From CAZGAH01 sp964523295 (lineage in GTDB: Bacteria; Desulfobacterota; Desulfovibrionia; Desulfovibrionales; Desulfovibrionaceae), in assembly GCA_964523295.1 (NCBI GenBank), contig CAZGAH010000013.1:4876-68875 (forward strand): a stretch of DNA of 64,000 nt. The letters run 5' to 3'. The notes below the pieces were generated by a model. It made no database searches. It was given only the letters and a program-made list of their open reading frames with translations, and was not told the origin of the DNA. Both the position numbers and the translations under genes were made by a program. Positions 26,706-37,019 of this stretch are shown one piece after another; positions within the stretch are counted from its first letter, which is position 1, and every line of letters begins with the position of its first letter.

Positions 26706-29656
26706 ATGTCCACACTTCACGGCTTCGACCTGGTCGCCGAGCGGGAAATCCCTGAAATCCATTCCCGGGCCAGGCTCTGGCGGCACGTCGCGACCGGCGC
26801 AGAGCTGCTCTCGTTGTGCAACGCCGACGAAAACAAGGTCTTCGGCGTCACCTTCCGCACGCCCTCGTTCGATGCCACGGGCGTGGCCCACATCCTGGAG
26901 CACAGCGTGCTTTGCGGCTCGCGGAAATATCCCCTCAAGGAGCCTTTCGTCGAGCTGATCAAGGGCTCCCTCCATACCTTCGTCAACGCCTTCACCTACC
27001 CGGACAAGACCTGTTACCCGGTTGCCAGTACGCATTGCAAGGATTTCTACAACCTGATCGACGTCTACCTGGACGCGGTCTTCCACCCGCTGCTGCCCGA
27101 GCATGTCTTTCGCCAGGAAGGCTGGCGCGTGGAACCGGACCCGCAGGCACCCGGAGAGCTGCTGTTCAAGGGCGTGGTCTACAACGAAATGAAAGGCGTT
27201 TACGCCTCGCCGGACGCTATTCTGTCCCAGTGCGTGCAGGAGTCCCTGTTCCCCGATACGCCCTACGGTCGCGACTCCGGCGGCGATCCGGCCTGCATCC
27301 CGGATTTGACCTATGCGCGCTTTCTGGATTTTCACCGCACCTGCTATCATCCCTCCAATGCGCTCTTTTTCTTTCATGGCGATGATCCCGAAGAGGCGCG
27401 TCTGGCCCGAATCGCCGCCGAGCTGGAAGACTACCGGGCGATCGAGGTCGCAACGGACGTTCCGGTGCAGCCGGCCTTTTCCGAACCGCGACACCTCGTC
27501 AAGGCCTGCCCGGCGGCCGAGGCCGAAGACAGCAGCCGGGGCATGTTCACCCTCAACTGGCTGCTGCCCGATCCGCTCGATCCCTCCCGCCGCCTGCTTT
27601 TCGACATGCTCGACCACATCCTCACGGGCACGCCGGCGTCGCCGTTGCGCAAGGCGCTCATCGATTCCGGGATGGGCGAAGACATCGCCGGCGTTGGCCT
27701 GGAAGGCGAGCTGCGGCAGATGTATTTTTCCACCGGCCTCAAGGGCATCGATACGGCCGACGCCGCGCGCATCGAGGCCCTTATCATGGATACGCTCGAG
27801 ACGCTGGCCGGCCAGGGCATCGACCCGGAGCTCGTCGAGGCCGCCGTGAACAGCATCGAATTCGAGCTGCGCGAAAACAACACCGGTCGCTTCCCCCGCG
27901 GGCTTCAGTTCATGCTGCACGCGCTGACGGCTTGGCTGTATGGAGGAGACCCCTTCGCCGCCCTGGCCTTCGAGGCGCCCTTGAACGACATCAAGCGGCG
28001 GCTGGCTGCCGGCGAACGGATCTTCGAAACGATTCTCCGTACGCATTTTCTGGACAACCCGCACCGGACCAGCCTGCTGCTCGAGCCCGACGAGACGCTG
28101 CTCGAAGGCCGCGCGGCCGCGGAAGAGGACCGGCTGGCGGACTTCCGGGCTTCCCTGGGACCGGATGGCCTCGAACGGCTTGCCGCCGAGGCCGATGACC
28201 TGCAGCAGCGTCAATGCCAGCCCGACCCACCGGAGGCGCTGCTGGCGCTCCCCAGGCTCAGGCTCGACGAGCTGGAGCGCCAGAACAAGATCATTCCCCT
28301 CGCTACGCAGACGCTCGGCGAAATGACCCTGCTGACGCACCCGCTGGAGACCGACGGCATTGTCTACGTGGACCTGGCTTTTGACCTGACCCCGGTGCTG
28401 ACGACGCGCCCCGAACTCGTGCAACTGTTGCCCCTGTTCGGCAACGCGCTGCTGGAAATGGACACCCGGCTGCGCAGCTACGTCGCCACGGCCATGCGCA
28501 TCGCCCGAAAGACCGGCGGCGTCGGCGCCTGGCCCATGGCCGCGCCGATTCTGGGCGCTCCAGACCCGGCGGCGCGATTCATTATGCGCGGCAAGGCCAC
28601 CCTGGCGGTCATGCCGATGGAGACGCCTCACGTGACGNNNNNNNNNNCAGCGACTTCTCCGACCGCGACCGCTTCCGGCAGCTGTTGCTCGAAGAAAAGG
28701 CCTCCCTTGAGGAACGGCTCGTGCCCGGCGGCCACAGTCTGGCCATGTCGCGCGTGCTGGCCCGCTTCAATCAGGCCGGCCGCGTCAACGAAATGTGCAG
28801 CGGCGTCAGTCAGTTGTTCTTTTTGCGCACGCTGGAAAAGGCCTTGGCGGACGACTGGGACGCGATCGCGCAGGCCCTGGAGTCCCTGCGCGCGCTCATT
28901 GTCTCAAGGGGCAACCTGGTCGCGAACGTCACCGTCGACCCGCAGGCCATGGACAGGGTGACCCGGGCTTTGGAACAACGCCTCGGGACCCTGCCCGAGC
29001 GGGCGCAGTCGCAGAGCACACCGGCGCAGGCCGCATCGCCTTTCGCCCGGACGCTCTGGCCGGCGGAGTCGCTGCCGGATTGCGAGGGGCTGACCATTCC
29101 GGCCCAGGTGAATTACGTGGCCAAGGGCGCGGACCTGTTCCAGCTCGGGTACACCTGGCATGGCTCGGCCGCAGTGATCGCCAAGAGCCTGCGTACGGGC
29201 TGGCTCTGGGAGCAGGTGCGGGTTCAGGGTGGCGCCTACGGCGCATTCTGCCATCTCGACCGGCTCAGCGGCGCGCTCGTATTCGCCTCGTACCGGGATC
29301 CAGCCGTGACGCGGACGCTGGACATCTTCGACGCGACGGCCGGACACCTGCGCACGGCGTCGCCAAAACGCGAGGACGTTGAACGCGCCATCATCGGCGC
29401 CATCAGCGACATCGACGCCCATCTGCTGCCCGATGCCAAAGGATTCGTCTCGCTGCTGCGCTGGCTCACGGGCGACGGTGAAGAACAGCGCCAGCGCGCG
29501 CGCGAGGAGGTCCTGGCGACCACGGCCGCTGACTTCGCGCGTTTTGCCGAAGTGCTCGATCTCGCGGCCCGGGCGGGCAAGGTCACGGTGCTGGGCGGCC
29601 GCGTCGCACTGGACGACGCGGCGTTTACGAACTGGGAAAAAACCTCCGTGCTGTGA
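26706..29656 (+). CDS. M16C metalloprotease, PreP/insulinase-like (interrupted by an assembly gap)
   Basis: A large zinc peptidase of about 980 residues. The inverted zinc motif HxxEH is HILEH at His62, Glu65, His66 in the first M16 domain. Further M16 domains follow without the motif, as in PreP. The family degrades short peptides inside a closed chamber. Ten N bases at 28638-28647 interrupt it, and after the gap the frame continues (SDFSDRDRFRQLLLEEKASL) to the stop at 29656; the gap length is uncertain. The start ATG 26706 follows CAGGAGT. It has no signal peptide. Confidence 0.9.
28638..28647. other. Assembly gap (10 N)
   Basis: Ten N bases lie inside the M16C protease gene. The frames on each side differ, so the true gap length is not 10. 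Confidence 0.99.
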
Positions 29657-29804
29657 GCGGCGCGGCGCCATGGCCAGGTCGATGCCGCCGGTTCCCGGAC
29701 CATCCGGGCAACAGGGCGCGAGAACGGCGCATGTGCGTCGCCTCATCCGACCGACGGCAAGCGCTCGCTGCACGGCTTTGTCTGGATAGCGCACCGGTAC
29801 GCGT

Positions 29805-30821
29805 ATGCAATCCATAGCCATCGATCTGGGGAACAACAACACGCGGGTCTGGGTCGCCGGAAGGGGTCTGGTTGTCGACGAGCCGACGGTCATTGCCGTA
29901 CGCGTCGACAGTCCGTCCCGGCGCACGGTACTTTGCATGGGGCAGCGGGCCTGGGAAATGATCGGCAAGGTCCCGGGCGACATCCGTGCCGTGCGTCCCA
30001 TGGCCCGCGGCGTCATCGACGACTACGCCCTGGTCGAGTCCATGCTGAGCCTGCTTATCGCCGAGCACGGGCGCAAACGGCTTCGCCGCGCGCCGCGCCT
30101 GCTGATCGGCTTCCCGCTCGGGACCACGCCGGTCGAGAAACGGGCCGTCATCGACGCCTCGTTCACCGCAGGCGCCAGCCAGGTGTATACGCTGGCCGAG
30201 CCCGTCGCCGCGGCCATCGGCGCCGGTCTGTCCATCCGCGAGCCCCAGGCCAGCATGATCGTGGAGCTTGGCGGCGGCACCACCGAAATCGCCCTGCTGT
30301 CGCTGTGCGGCGTGGTCATGTCCAAGTCGGTGCAGGTGGGCGGCGACGACATGGACGAGGCCATCGTCAACCATGTACGCGAGACGCGGCAATTCCGGAT
30401 CGGCCAGGCTCAGGCGGCGACGCTCAAACATGCCATCGGCTCGGCCATGGCGGATTCGGCGGATCAGGTTCTGTCCGTGCGAGGAAAAAACATCCGGACC
30501 GGGCTGCCGGATTCCCTGTCAGTCGCCGGCGGCGCCGTGTACGAGGCCATCAGACCGCTGTGCAACGCAATCGCCGACGCCGTGCTGGAAACCTTGTCCC
30601 GCTGCCCCCCCGAACTGGCCGGCGACCTGCACGCGCGGGGCCTGGTGCTCACGGGCGCGGGCGCACTGCTGCGCGACATCGACCGCTTCCTGGCCGCCAG
30701 ACTCTGTATCCCCATCGCGCGGGCGGAGAAGCCCGAACACGCGGTCATCCGGGGCCTGGGCCAGTGCCTGGAACAGTTTTCGACCTGGAAAGAACTGCTC
30801 GAGCCGGCGCGTCAGGTCTGA
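29805..30821 (+). CDS. MreB-like actin-family protein
   Basis: The 338-residue actin-fold ATPase has phosphate loop 1 (AIDLGNNNTRVWVAGRG), a connecting segment, phosphate loop 2 (IVELGGGTTEIALLS) and the adenosine motif (GLVLTGAGALLRDI). It resembles MreB but is diverged at the N-terminus (GNNNTRV instead of GTANTLI). MreB makes membrane-bound filaments that guide wall growth. No mreC or mreD follows, so it is probably a paralog or alone-standing form. It has no obvious ribosome site. Confidence 0.85.
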   Translation: MQSIAIDLGNNNTRVWVAGRGLVVDEPTVIAVRVDSPSRRTVLCMGQRAWEMIGKVPGDIRAVRPMARGVIDDYALVESMLSLLIAEHGRKRLRRAPRLLIGFPLGTTPVEKRAVIDASFTAGASQVYTLAEPVAAAIGAGLSIREPQASMIVELGGGTTEIALLSLCGVVMSKSVQVGGDDMDEAIVNHVRETRQFRIGQAQAATLKHAIGSAMADSADQVLSVRGKNIRTGLPDSLSVAGGAVYEAIRPLCNAIADAVLETLSRCPPELAGDLHARGLVLTGAGALLRDIDRFLAARLCIPIARAEKPEHAVIRGLGQCLEQFSTWKELLEPARQV

Positions 30822-31202
30822 GCGGCGCTTCCGCGGTGCTGCCAGATACGGAAGCACGCCTCCCTCCGATTTCTCCCGACAGACGACGCCCCCACATCCC
30901 CCCCCGCTTTGGATAGATACGCCATTGCCGCCATTTCCCTGGCTGGACTGAAAGCCTGAGCACTGCCCCGGAAGGGTACAGCGGCCGCGGCTGCGGCTGC
31001 GGCTGCGATGTCGCGCTCATAGGCTCGCGTGGGTGGTAGCCATTCACGAGGCGAAGGGCGTATGTGCCCATCGCACCGGACAGGCTTGACTCCTTGCGCA
31101 TGATGGAATACCGTTGTGCCTGAAAATACGGTATGCTGGAATTATTTCGCATTCCATTTGACCAGTCATGTGCCGTATACTGAAATTCATTCCGGAGTTC
31201 CC
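30822..31202 (+). other. Leader/upstream region of the RADAR operon
   Basis: There are 381 bases without a gene. A short GGCTGC tandem sits near 30984-31008. A -35-like TTGACT at 31086 and a -10-like TACCGT at 31109, 17 bases apart, form a possible promoter. The inverted repeat ATACCGT/ACGGTAT overlaps it (see next entry). Confidence 0.45.
31108..31134 (+). promoter_or_regulatory. Inverted repeat overlapping a candidate rdrA promoter
   Basis: ATACCGT (31108-31114) and ACGGTAT (31128-31134) are perfect 7-base arms 13 bases apart, covering the -10-like TACCGT. It could be an operator for a dimeric regulator; no regulator gene is adjacent. This comes from sequence inspection only. Confidence 0.3.
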
Positions 31203-34200
31203 ATGCAAGTAGAAGACAAAAAAATCCTCATCGACCTGAGCCAGGATATCGACACGCAGGCCGTCAAGCCTGAAAATCTCATTCACCAGGAGGCGAAACG
31301 CGATTTTCTCGCGTCTGTGCGTTCGACCTTCGAGCGGATCGAGGGATTCAAAAAGGAGCTTGGCAGGGACGCCGACGATCACTGCTGGAAGCGCTACCAC
31401 GACGTGATGACGATCCACGGAACACGCGGCTCGGGTAAGACCACCTTTCTGTTGAGCATGTTGCAGTATGTGTCTTCGCCGGAAACCTATCTGCAAGATG
31501 AACAGAACTTTCCCCGAGGCATCATAAATCTTGGCCTGATCGACCCGACCCTGCTCGGCAGCCGCGAAAATCTCCTCTACACGATCATCGACCGCATCAA
31601 GGGCCGGGTCAAACGGTTCGTCGAGCACCAGCACGGCGGTTACAACAACGATGAGCGGTGCAACAAGCAGGAGCGCTGGCACAACCAGTTGTTCAAGCTG
31701 GCCCAGGGATTGAAGAGCATCGGCGAGGGCGAGCGCGAGCGCAAGGAATTTGACTGGGACGCGCAGCTGCTCATGCAGGAAAGCCTCGACCGCGTCAGCC
31801 ATGGCGGCGACCTGGAACGCGAGTTCCACCGCTTCGTGAACCTGAGCCTGGACATAATGGGGGAAAGGGCCTTCATCCTCGGCCTGGACGACATCGACAC
31901 GCGTTTCGACTACGGCTGGGACGTCCTGGAGGTGCTACGCAAGTACCTGACCACGCCGCAGCTCATTGTGGCCCTGTCCGGTGATCTGGAACTGTATGCG
32001 CTGCTGGTGGAGAGAGAACAGCTGCGGATGTTCGGGTTGGATTTCACAAAAAAGCCGGGAATTAAAGAACAAGAAATCTTAAGAAAGATCAAAATTTTAA
32101 CAGAGCAATATATACAAAAAACACTTAATCCAAAGCATAGAATTTCAATATATAATATAAATGAATACTTGACAATTAAGCAATACGAAATATTAATTTA
32201 TGACTCAACGACTGGGCATTTAAGCAAAAACATAAAACTTATTTTAAGAGAAATGTTTCAAAAGATTCTTGTTACAAACGAAATAGGGCAACTAGAATTT
32301 TACATGCAAACAATTCTAAATTTTCCGTTCCGTAACATTTTAAGAACTCTTGAGGAAATTGTCAAATATACAGGCACAAATTGGAAATTGTCGAGCGAAA
32401 TTGAGAAGTTACCATCAAGCGACCATAAGCGACCGCTGATTCCAAATTTACCAGATCCAGTCTCACTGTTGCTTGGTGCATTAAATAGAGTATTTATGGA
32501 ACAATTTAAAACCATTGGCTTCAATCAAGACGAACTATTTGAAACAAATTTTGTAAAAATTATACAAACATTCATGGCGTGCCTGACAAAGGCTAACATC
32601 TTAAATCATGGCTTTAGATTTATACCAAATTTTAACGACAATTGGATTAATATCGCAATAATGCTTACTGGAGCTAAGATTACCCAGCTAATGTGCAAGA
32701 TCCCGCAAAATGTGTTTGAATATGCATTTCGGACATGTTTAGCTATTGAAATTATTAACATGAGGAATGTTAATTATAAAACAGTTTACAACTTTCTTAG
32801 ACTATTCGAGCAAAGCATTATGTCTCCAATACTAATTGCTCGAAGATCTATCGGAATAATTTATGAAACTCTACCCAATAAAGAATCAACATCTTCCTAT
32901 TTTGGATCGATGCAAGTATGCTCGCCCTATGAATTTAGTCAAAATGCATTTAAAAACTTATACTTCCAGTACACTAATCCAGATGAACAATATTATGCAG
33001 AACCATTACTTTCAGAATTTACAAATAAATTGCAAGCAGAAACAATGACAAATAATGATGGCCATTATCTTATAAATTCTTTTGAAACTGCAAAAAATTC
33101 TATCACATCTTGGCACAGTCGATTAATTCCGATGTTGTTTTCATCATTGAGTCACAACAAAAAGGAGTCATACTTTGTTTCTTTTTTTAACATTTTGGGT
33201 ATTATTTCAGCTATTTTGAACCCTGAAATTACATTAAATAATATTAAGGAATTATTAGCTCGACTTTCTCAGGTTCTTATGTCTTTTCCATTGTATGGAA
33301 ACACAGAACAGAATCAAAAGTATTTTTTTAAGAATCAAGAAGTAAAAGACGACGAAGAAATAAATGAATATTTAGAAACATCACTAAATGTATACGAAGG
33401 CGAAATTGATTTTGATGATTATTTTATAAATGAAATAATTAATTGGAAACAATTTTGGGCAACCGAGACATTAAAAGTCAATCCGAATTTAGTAGCTAAA
33501 GCATTCACTAGATTTTTTTATTCTCTTCGATCAATAGACAGCAATCTTGGTGTTCAATTTAAGTACATTGGAAACTTTCTTCATCGCTGCATTATTGCTT
33601 TTTTTAACTCTATTTTAATTGAAGAGTGTGCTTCACTACCCGAAGAAAAACGGATCGTACTAAATAAAAACAACTCGATAGACTCTGATTTATTTTTTTT
33701 GAGAAATTTAGACAAATTAGGGCTCACAAATAGTGAGGATCTTTCTTCTCAATTCATCATTGACAAACCAACATTAGACAACTACCCTTTAAAAAATGGT
33801 GCTATAACATATACCACGAGTGCAAACTTGCCAAAATTTGATCGCTATTTAGATTTTTCTTTTTTTTCAATGATATTCAGCTTTCCAGCATGGAGTTTTT
33901 TTCTGCAGCCGCCTAATAAAAATGATGCTTCATTATTCAATAATATTTTTAATATTCAATTACTCTTCAGCATTGATTATATTTTTAAAGAAAATAATTC
34001 AATATCGAATATTGAATCTAAACAAAAAATTATCTCAGAGTGCATTAACCAATTTTCTGCTAGGCTAAATATGACAGCTGTAGAATTTTCTGGCATAAAA
34101 TTTGTTAATTTATTTTATATTTTGAATTCTATCGCCAGTCCTCAAAAAGCATACAAAACCGTACGATATTTACCACTATACGCTGGAATTAAGATTGATA

Positions 34201-34508
34201 ATTTGCCAAATCCATACCTCACTAAAGACGGGACTTATATTAATTTGCCACCAACAAACATTAAACAACGGTTCATTCTTTTGTATGATTTATTTACTGC
34301 AAAAAAATCATATTTTTATGAATTAGCTAAAAATCATAACGTCCTTGACTTTGACGGGACGGATCAAGATGTTGCCATTTTTAACAAAATTATAATGCCT
34401 TTACTGTTCCATATTTACAACAGAAAAGTATCAATAAAGATACGCACAAAATCATCTTCCGATTTAATTCGCATATTTAAGGAAACTGTTCTTGATAACA
34501 CCAACTAG
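31203..34508 (+). CDS. rdrA: RADAR defence ATPase RdrA
   Basis: This is an 1101-residue P-loop AAA-type ATPase. RdrA forms a ring complex with RdrB that edits nucleotides or RNA after phage infection. Walker A is GTRGSGKT at residues 73-80, Walker B FILGLDDID at about 224-232, and a sensor LIVALSGD near 254-261. The rest is a long helical C-terminal region. The start at 31203 has GGAG 5 bases upstream. Identity rests on gene pairing with RdrB and the domain plan. Codons for residues 1-280 are GC-rich like the host, while from about 32041 they are strongly AT-rich. The reading frame is unbroken across the change. No small membrane partner (RdrC/D) lies beside it. Confidence 0.85.
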   Translation: MQVEDKKILIDLSQDIDTQAVKPENLIHQEAKRDFLASVRSTFERIEGFKKELGRDADDHCWKRYHDVMTIHGTRGSGKTTFLLSMLQYVSSPETYLQDEQNFPRGIINLGLIDPTLLGSRENLLYTIIDRIKGRVKRFVEHQHGGYNNDERCNKQERWHNQLFKLAQGLKSIGEGERERKEFDWDAQLLMQESLDRVSHGGDLEREFHRFVNLSLDIMGERAFILGLDDIDTRFDYGWDVLEVLRKYLTTPQLIVALSGDLELYALLVEREQLRMFGLDFTKKPGIKEQEILRKIKILTEQYIQKTLNPKHRISIYNINEYLTIKQYEILIYDSTTGHLSKNIKLILREMFQKILVTNEIGQLEFYMQTILNFPFRNILRTLEEIVKYTGTNWKLSSEIEKLPSSDHKRPLIPNLPDPVSLLLGALNRVFMEQFKTIGFNQDELFETNFVKIIQTFMACLTKANILNHGFRFIPNFNDNWINIAIMLTGAKITQLMCKIPQNVFEYAFRTCLAIEIINMRNVNYKTVYNFLRLFEQSIMSPILIARRSIGIIYETLPNKESTSSYFGSMQVCSPYEFSQNAFKNLYFQYTNPDEQYYAEPLLSEFTNKLQAETMTNNDGHYLINSFETAKNSITSWHSRLIPMLFSSLSHNKKESYFVSFFNILGIISAILNPEITLNNIKELLARLSQVLMSFPLYGNTEQNQKYFFKNQEVKDDEEINEYLETSLNVYEGEIDFDDYFINEIINWKQFWATETLKVNPNLVAKAFTRFFYSLRSIDSNLGVQFKYIGNFLHRCIIAFFNSILIEECASLPEEKRIVLNKNNSIDSDLFFLRNLDKLGLTNSEDLSSQFIIDKPTLDNYPLKNGAITYTTSANLPKFDRYLDFSFFSMIFSFPAWSFFLQPPNKNDASLFNNIFNIQLLFSIDYIFKENNSISNIESKQKIISECINQFSARLNMTAVEFSGIKFVNLFYILNSIASPQKAYKTVRYLPLYAGIKIDNLPNPYLTKDGTYINLPPTNIKQRFILLYDLFTAKKSYFYELAKNHNVLDFDGTDQDVAIFNKIIMPLLFHIYNRKVSIKIRTKSSSDLIRIFKETVLDNTN

Positions 34509-34517
34509 ACTTTATTA

Positions 34518-37019
34518 ATGCCAAACCGCTTCCACTCCGCCCTGCTCGCCGCACGACCGCTGCTGGAGCACTACCGTGCCGGACGGACCTTTGCCGACGA
34601 GGCGGGGGCGGAGGGTCTGGAGCAGGCCTTGTTTCTGCACGTCCGCAGCCGCCATCACCGTCTTCCCGATCCCTTGCTCAAGGCGGCGCGCGAGGCGGCG
34701 TTTCTTGAGGAAAAACGTTTTCGCTTGTCGGGCTGGCTGCTCCGTGCTCTGCAGGAGCTGGCCACGGAGTATCTGGATTTGCGCGGGGGGCGGGTGTTCG
34801 TTCTCGGCGAGCGCTATGCCGACTGGCAGGATGCCCTGTTGGAGCTTTCGCCCGCGATGCTCATCACGGCGCGGGTGTTTCTGGAGTTCAAGGGGCGGAC
34901 CGGGCGCTCCTTCGACCAGGCAAGGGGGCTGCTCGCTGCGGCCTTGCAGCATTCAACGCTCCCGTGCGTGCATGATCCGCGCCTTGACGATATCATCCGC
35001 GCGCACGGACTGCACGAGCTGCATATGCATCTCAATGGCACCACCGAGGCGGATTTTTTCTGGCAGTACGCGCTCTGCCGGCCAGACAAGGTCGTGGAGG
35101 AGCTGACAAAGGGCTGGCGGGAGAGGCGCATTGTACGCGAATTCTACGCCCAGCACGGGCTGCCCGACGTCTTCACCGTGAAGCGCTTGCTGCATCTGGC
35201 GCGCTGGGCTCGCGACCGGCTGGCACGCGTGGTCATGGGCTGGACCTGCGCGCCGAAAAAGTGCTCAACAACAGCCTGCAGCGCTCATGCCTCGCACGAT
35301 TCCCTGTTTCGCTTCCGCCAGATGCTGTGCGATCCCTATGCCCCGTTTTCCCCGCCGGGTTTGCTCTTCTACGGGCTCAGGCATCCGCTGGCCGGGATTC
35401 TGCCGGCAGAAGCACAAAACCTGGCCGTTGCCGAGGCGCTGCTGCTCTACAAGACCTTCGAAGCGCTCGATGCCGGCAACGCGCACGCGGCCAGGCTGTT
35501 TCACGTCTACAGCCTGATCCAGAGCGTGTTTATCCGACTTATCGTGCAGCAGCGCGAGCAGTTCGGCTTCGATCAGTTCGAGAAAATCGCCCAGGTCATG
35601 CTCCGCGACGCGCAGGAGGACGAGTCCTACGGTCCGCGTTTCCTTCAGCTGCGCGGCATGTATGGTGCGGATATGGCTTACGTCGAAGGCCGTTATTCGC
35701 CCAAGGTCTCGGAGAGTAAAAACCGCCGGGCAATTGCTCGTATAATTGCCGACGCAACCAACGCAAGGCGGCAGCCAGAATGGGTCCGGACACCGGTTCC
35801 CAACCGGGAAACCAAGTCTCGCCAGGACTTTACCGTCGGCGTCGTCGCCCATTTCATAAAAAAGAGTGAGGAGTTAGGGGGCCACAAGGCTGGCTCATGC
35901 AGGGCATCAGTGCTACGTCACGAAAATCGCAGCATCGCACGTGCGCTCATTAACACCCTGCAACGAGGCCAAACGTCAAGAACCACGACAGATCGCGCGA
36001 TACAGGCCCTATGCGGCATCGACGCCGCCAACAACGAGCGCTACACCCCGCCCGAGGTCTACGCCCCGGTCTACCGGCTGCTGCGCGACAACGGTTTTTC
36101 CAGCTTCACCTTTCACGCCGGCGAGGACTACGCGCATCTGGCCAGCGGCATCCGCGCCGTGCATGAGGTCTTGCACTTTCTCGAACTCGGCCCGGGCGAC
36201 CGCATCGGCCATGCCGTGGCCCTGGGCATCGACCCGCGCATCTGGTGCGAGCGCATTGGATCCACCCTGTACTGCGCGCGCGGCGAATGGCTGGATACGT
36301 TGGTCTGGATGCATTCCGTGCTCGCCACGCCAGGTCAACACGGCGACAAGCTGTTCCGGCTGGAAAACCGCATTGCCGAACTCTACTATGCCATCTACCA
36401 GCGCGATCCTCCGGCCTTGCACGTGCTACGCCGGGCCTGGGAAATGCGTCAGCTCGACGCGCTTGAACTGAGCAAATTGCCCGCTCCCAAGGCCTTCGCG
36501 CCGCAACGTAGCGAACTGCGACGCCTGCTCGTGGAGCGCGAAACGCACCCGCAGGCATTTGCCGAGTTCGAACGCTACCATAATCACCGGTTCTGGGAAC
36601 GCTACAACGAGAAGGTCAAGGTCTCGACCGAGCGCGTCACCGAGGATATGCTGCGTACGTTGCAGGATATCGTGGTGAAGGAGTGCAACACCAGACATTG
36701 CCTGATCGAGGTCATGCTGACGAGCAACCTGCGCATCTGCCCTTTCGAGGCCTACGCCGAGCATCATCTCTTCCGTTGGCTGCGCAAGGGCGCCGACGGG
36801 CGGCCGACGCCGGAATTCTGTCTGGCCACGGACGATCCGGGCATCTTTTCCACCAACCTGCGCAACGAATTTGCCCATGCGTTGCGCACGGCTGAGTCCA
36901 TGGACGACTTCAAGGGTCTGGACGTCTACGACCTGTTGACCCGGTGCAACGAGCGGGCGCGGGCGTTCCGGTTTCTGCCGACGGGGCCGGCGGGGCGCAA
37001 ATCGTCGGGACAGCCTTAA
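34518..37019 (+). CDS. rdrB: RADAR defence adenosine deaminase RdrB
   Basis: The 833-residue adenosine deaminase-fold protein is the editing enzyme of RADAR, turning (d)ATP or RNA adenosine into inosine forms. Metal and catalytic residues are all visible: HELHMHLNG (His169, His171), FHAGED (His533, Glu536), RIGHAVALG (His565) and TDDPGIF (Asp772, Asp773). The length and the pairing 9 bases after rdrA fit RADAR. A segment around 35695-36005 has lower GC and different codon use than the rest of the gene, and falls between catalytic blocks. The stop codon overlaps the next gene's stop (convergent, 4 bases). Confidence 0.88.
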   Translation: MPNRFHSALLAARPLLEHYRAGRTFADEAGAEGLEQALFLHVRSRHHRLPDPLLKAAREAAFLEEKRFRLSGWLLRALQELATEYLDLRGGRVFVLGERYADWQDALLELSPAMLITARVFLEFKGRTGRSFDQARGLLAAALQHSTLPCVHDPRLDDIIRAHGLHELHMHLNGTTEADFFWQYALCRPDKVVEELTKGWRERRIVREFYAQHGLPDVFTVKRLLHLARWARDRLARVVMGWTCAPKKCSTTACSAHASHDSLFRFRQMLCDPYAPFSPPGLLFYGLRHPLAGILPAEAQNLAVAEALLLYKTFEALDAGNAHAARLFHVYSLIQSVFIRLIVQQREQFGFDQFEKIAQVMLRDAQEDESYGPRFLQLRGMYGADMAYVEGRYSPKVSESKNRRAIARIIADATNARRQPEWVRTPVPNRETKSRQDFTVGVVAHFIKKSEELGGHKAGSCRASVLRHENRSIARALINTLQRGQTSRTTTDRAIQALCGIDAANNERYTPPEVYAPVYRLLRDNGFSSFTFHAGEDYAHLASGIRAVHEVLHFLELGPGDRIGHAVALGIDPRIWCERIGSTLYCARGEWLDTLVWMHSVLATPGQHGDKLFRLENRIAELYYAIYQRDPPALHVLRRAWEMRQLDALELSKLPAPKAFAPQRSELRRLLVERETHPQAFAEFERYHNHRFWERYNEKVKVSTERVTEDMLRTLQDIVVKECNTRHCLIEVMLTSNLRICPFEAYAEHHLFRWLRKGADGRPTPEFCLATDDPGIFSTNLRNEFAHALRTAESMDDFKGLDVYDLLTRCNERARAFRFLPTGPAGRKSSGQP

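Noticed and set aside
26706..28637. Long antisense open frame across the M16C protease gene
   Set aside because: The plus strand carries HILEH and M16 domains; the antisense product is rich in Arg/Gln/Gly without domains.
30984..31008. GGCTGC tandem as a possible CRISPR or functional repeat
   Set aside because: Units are 6 bases without spacers; only a few copies; simple repeat in GC-rich DNA.
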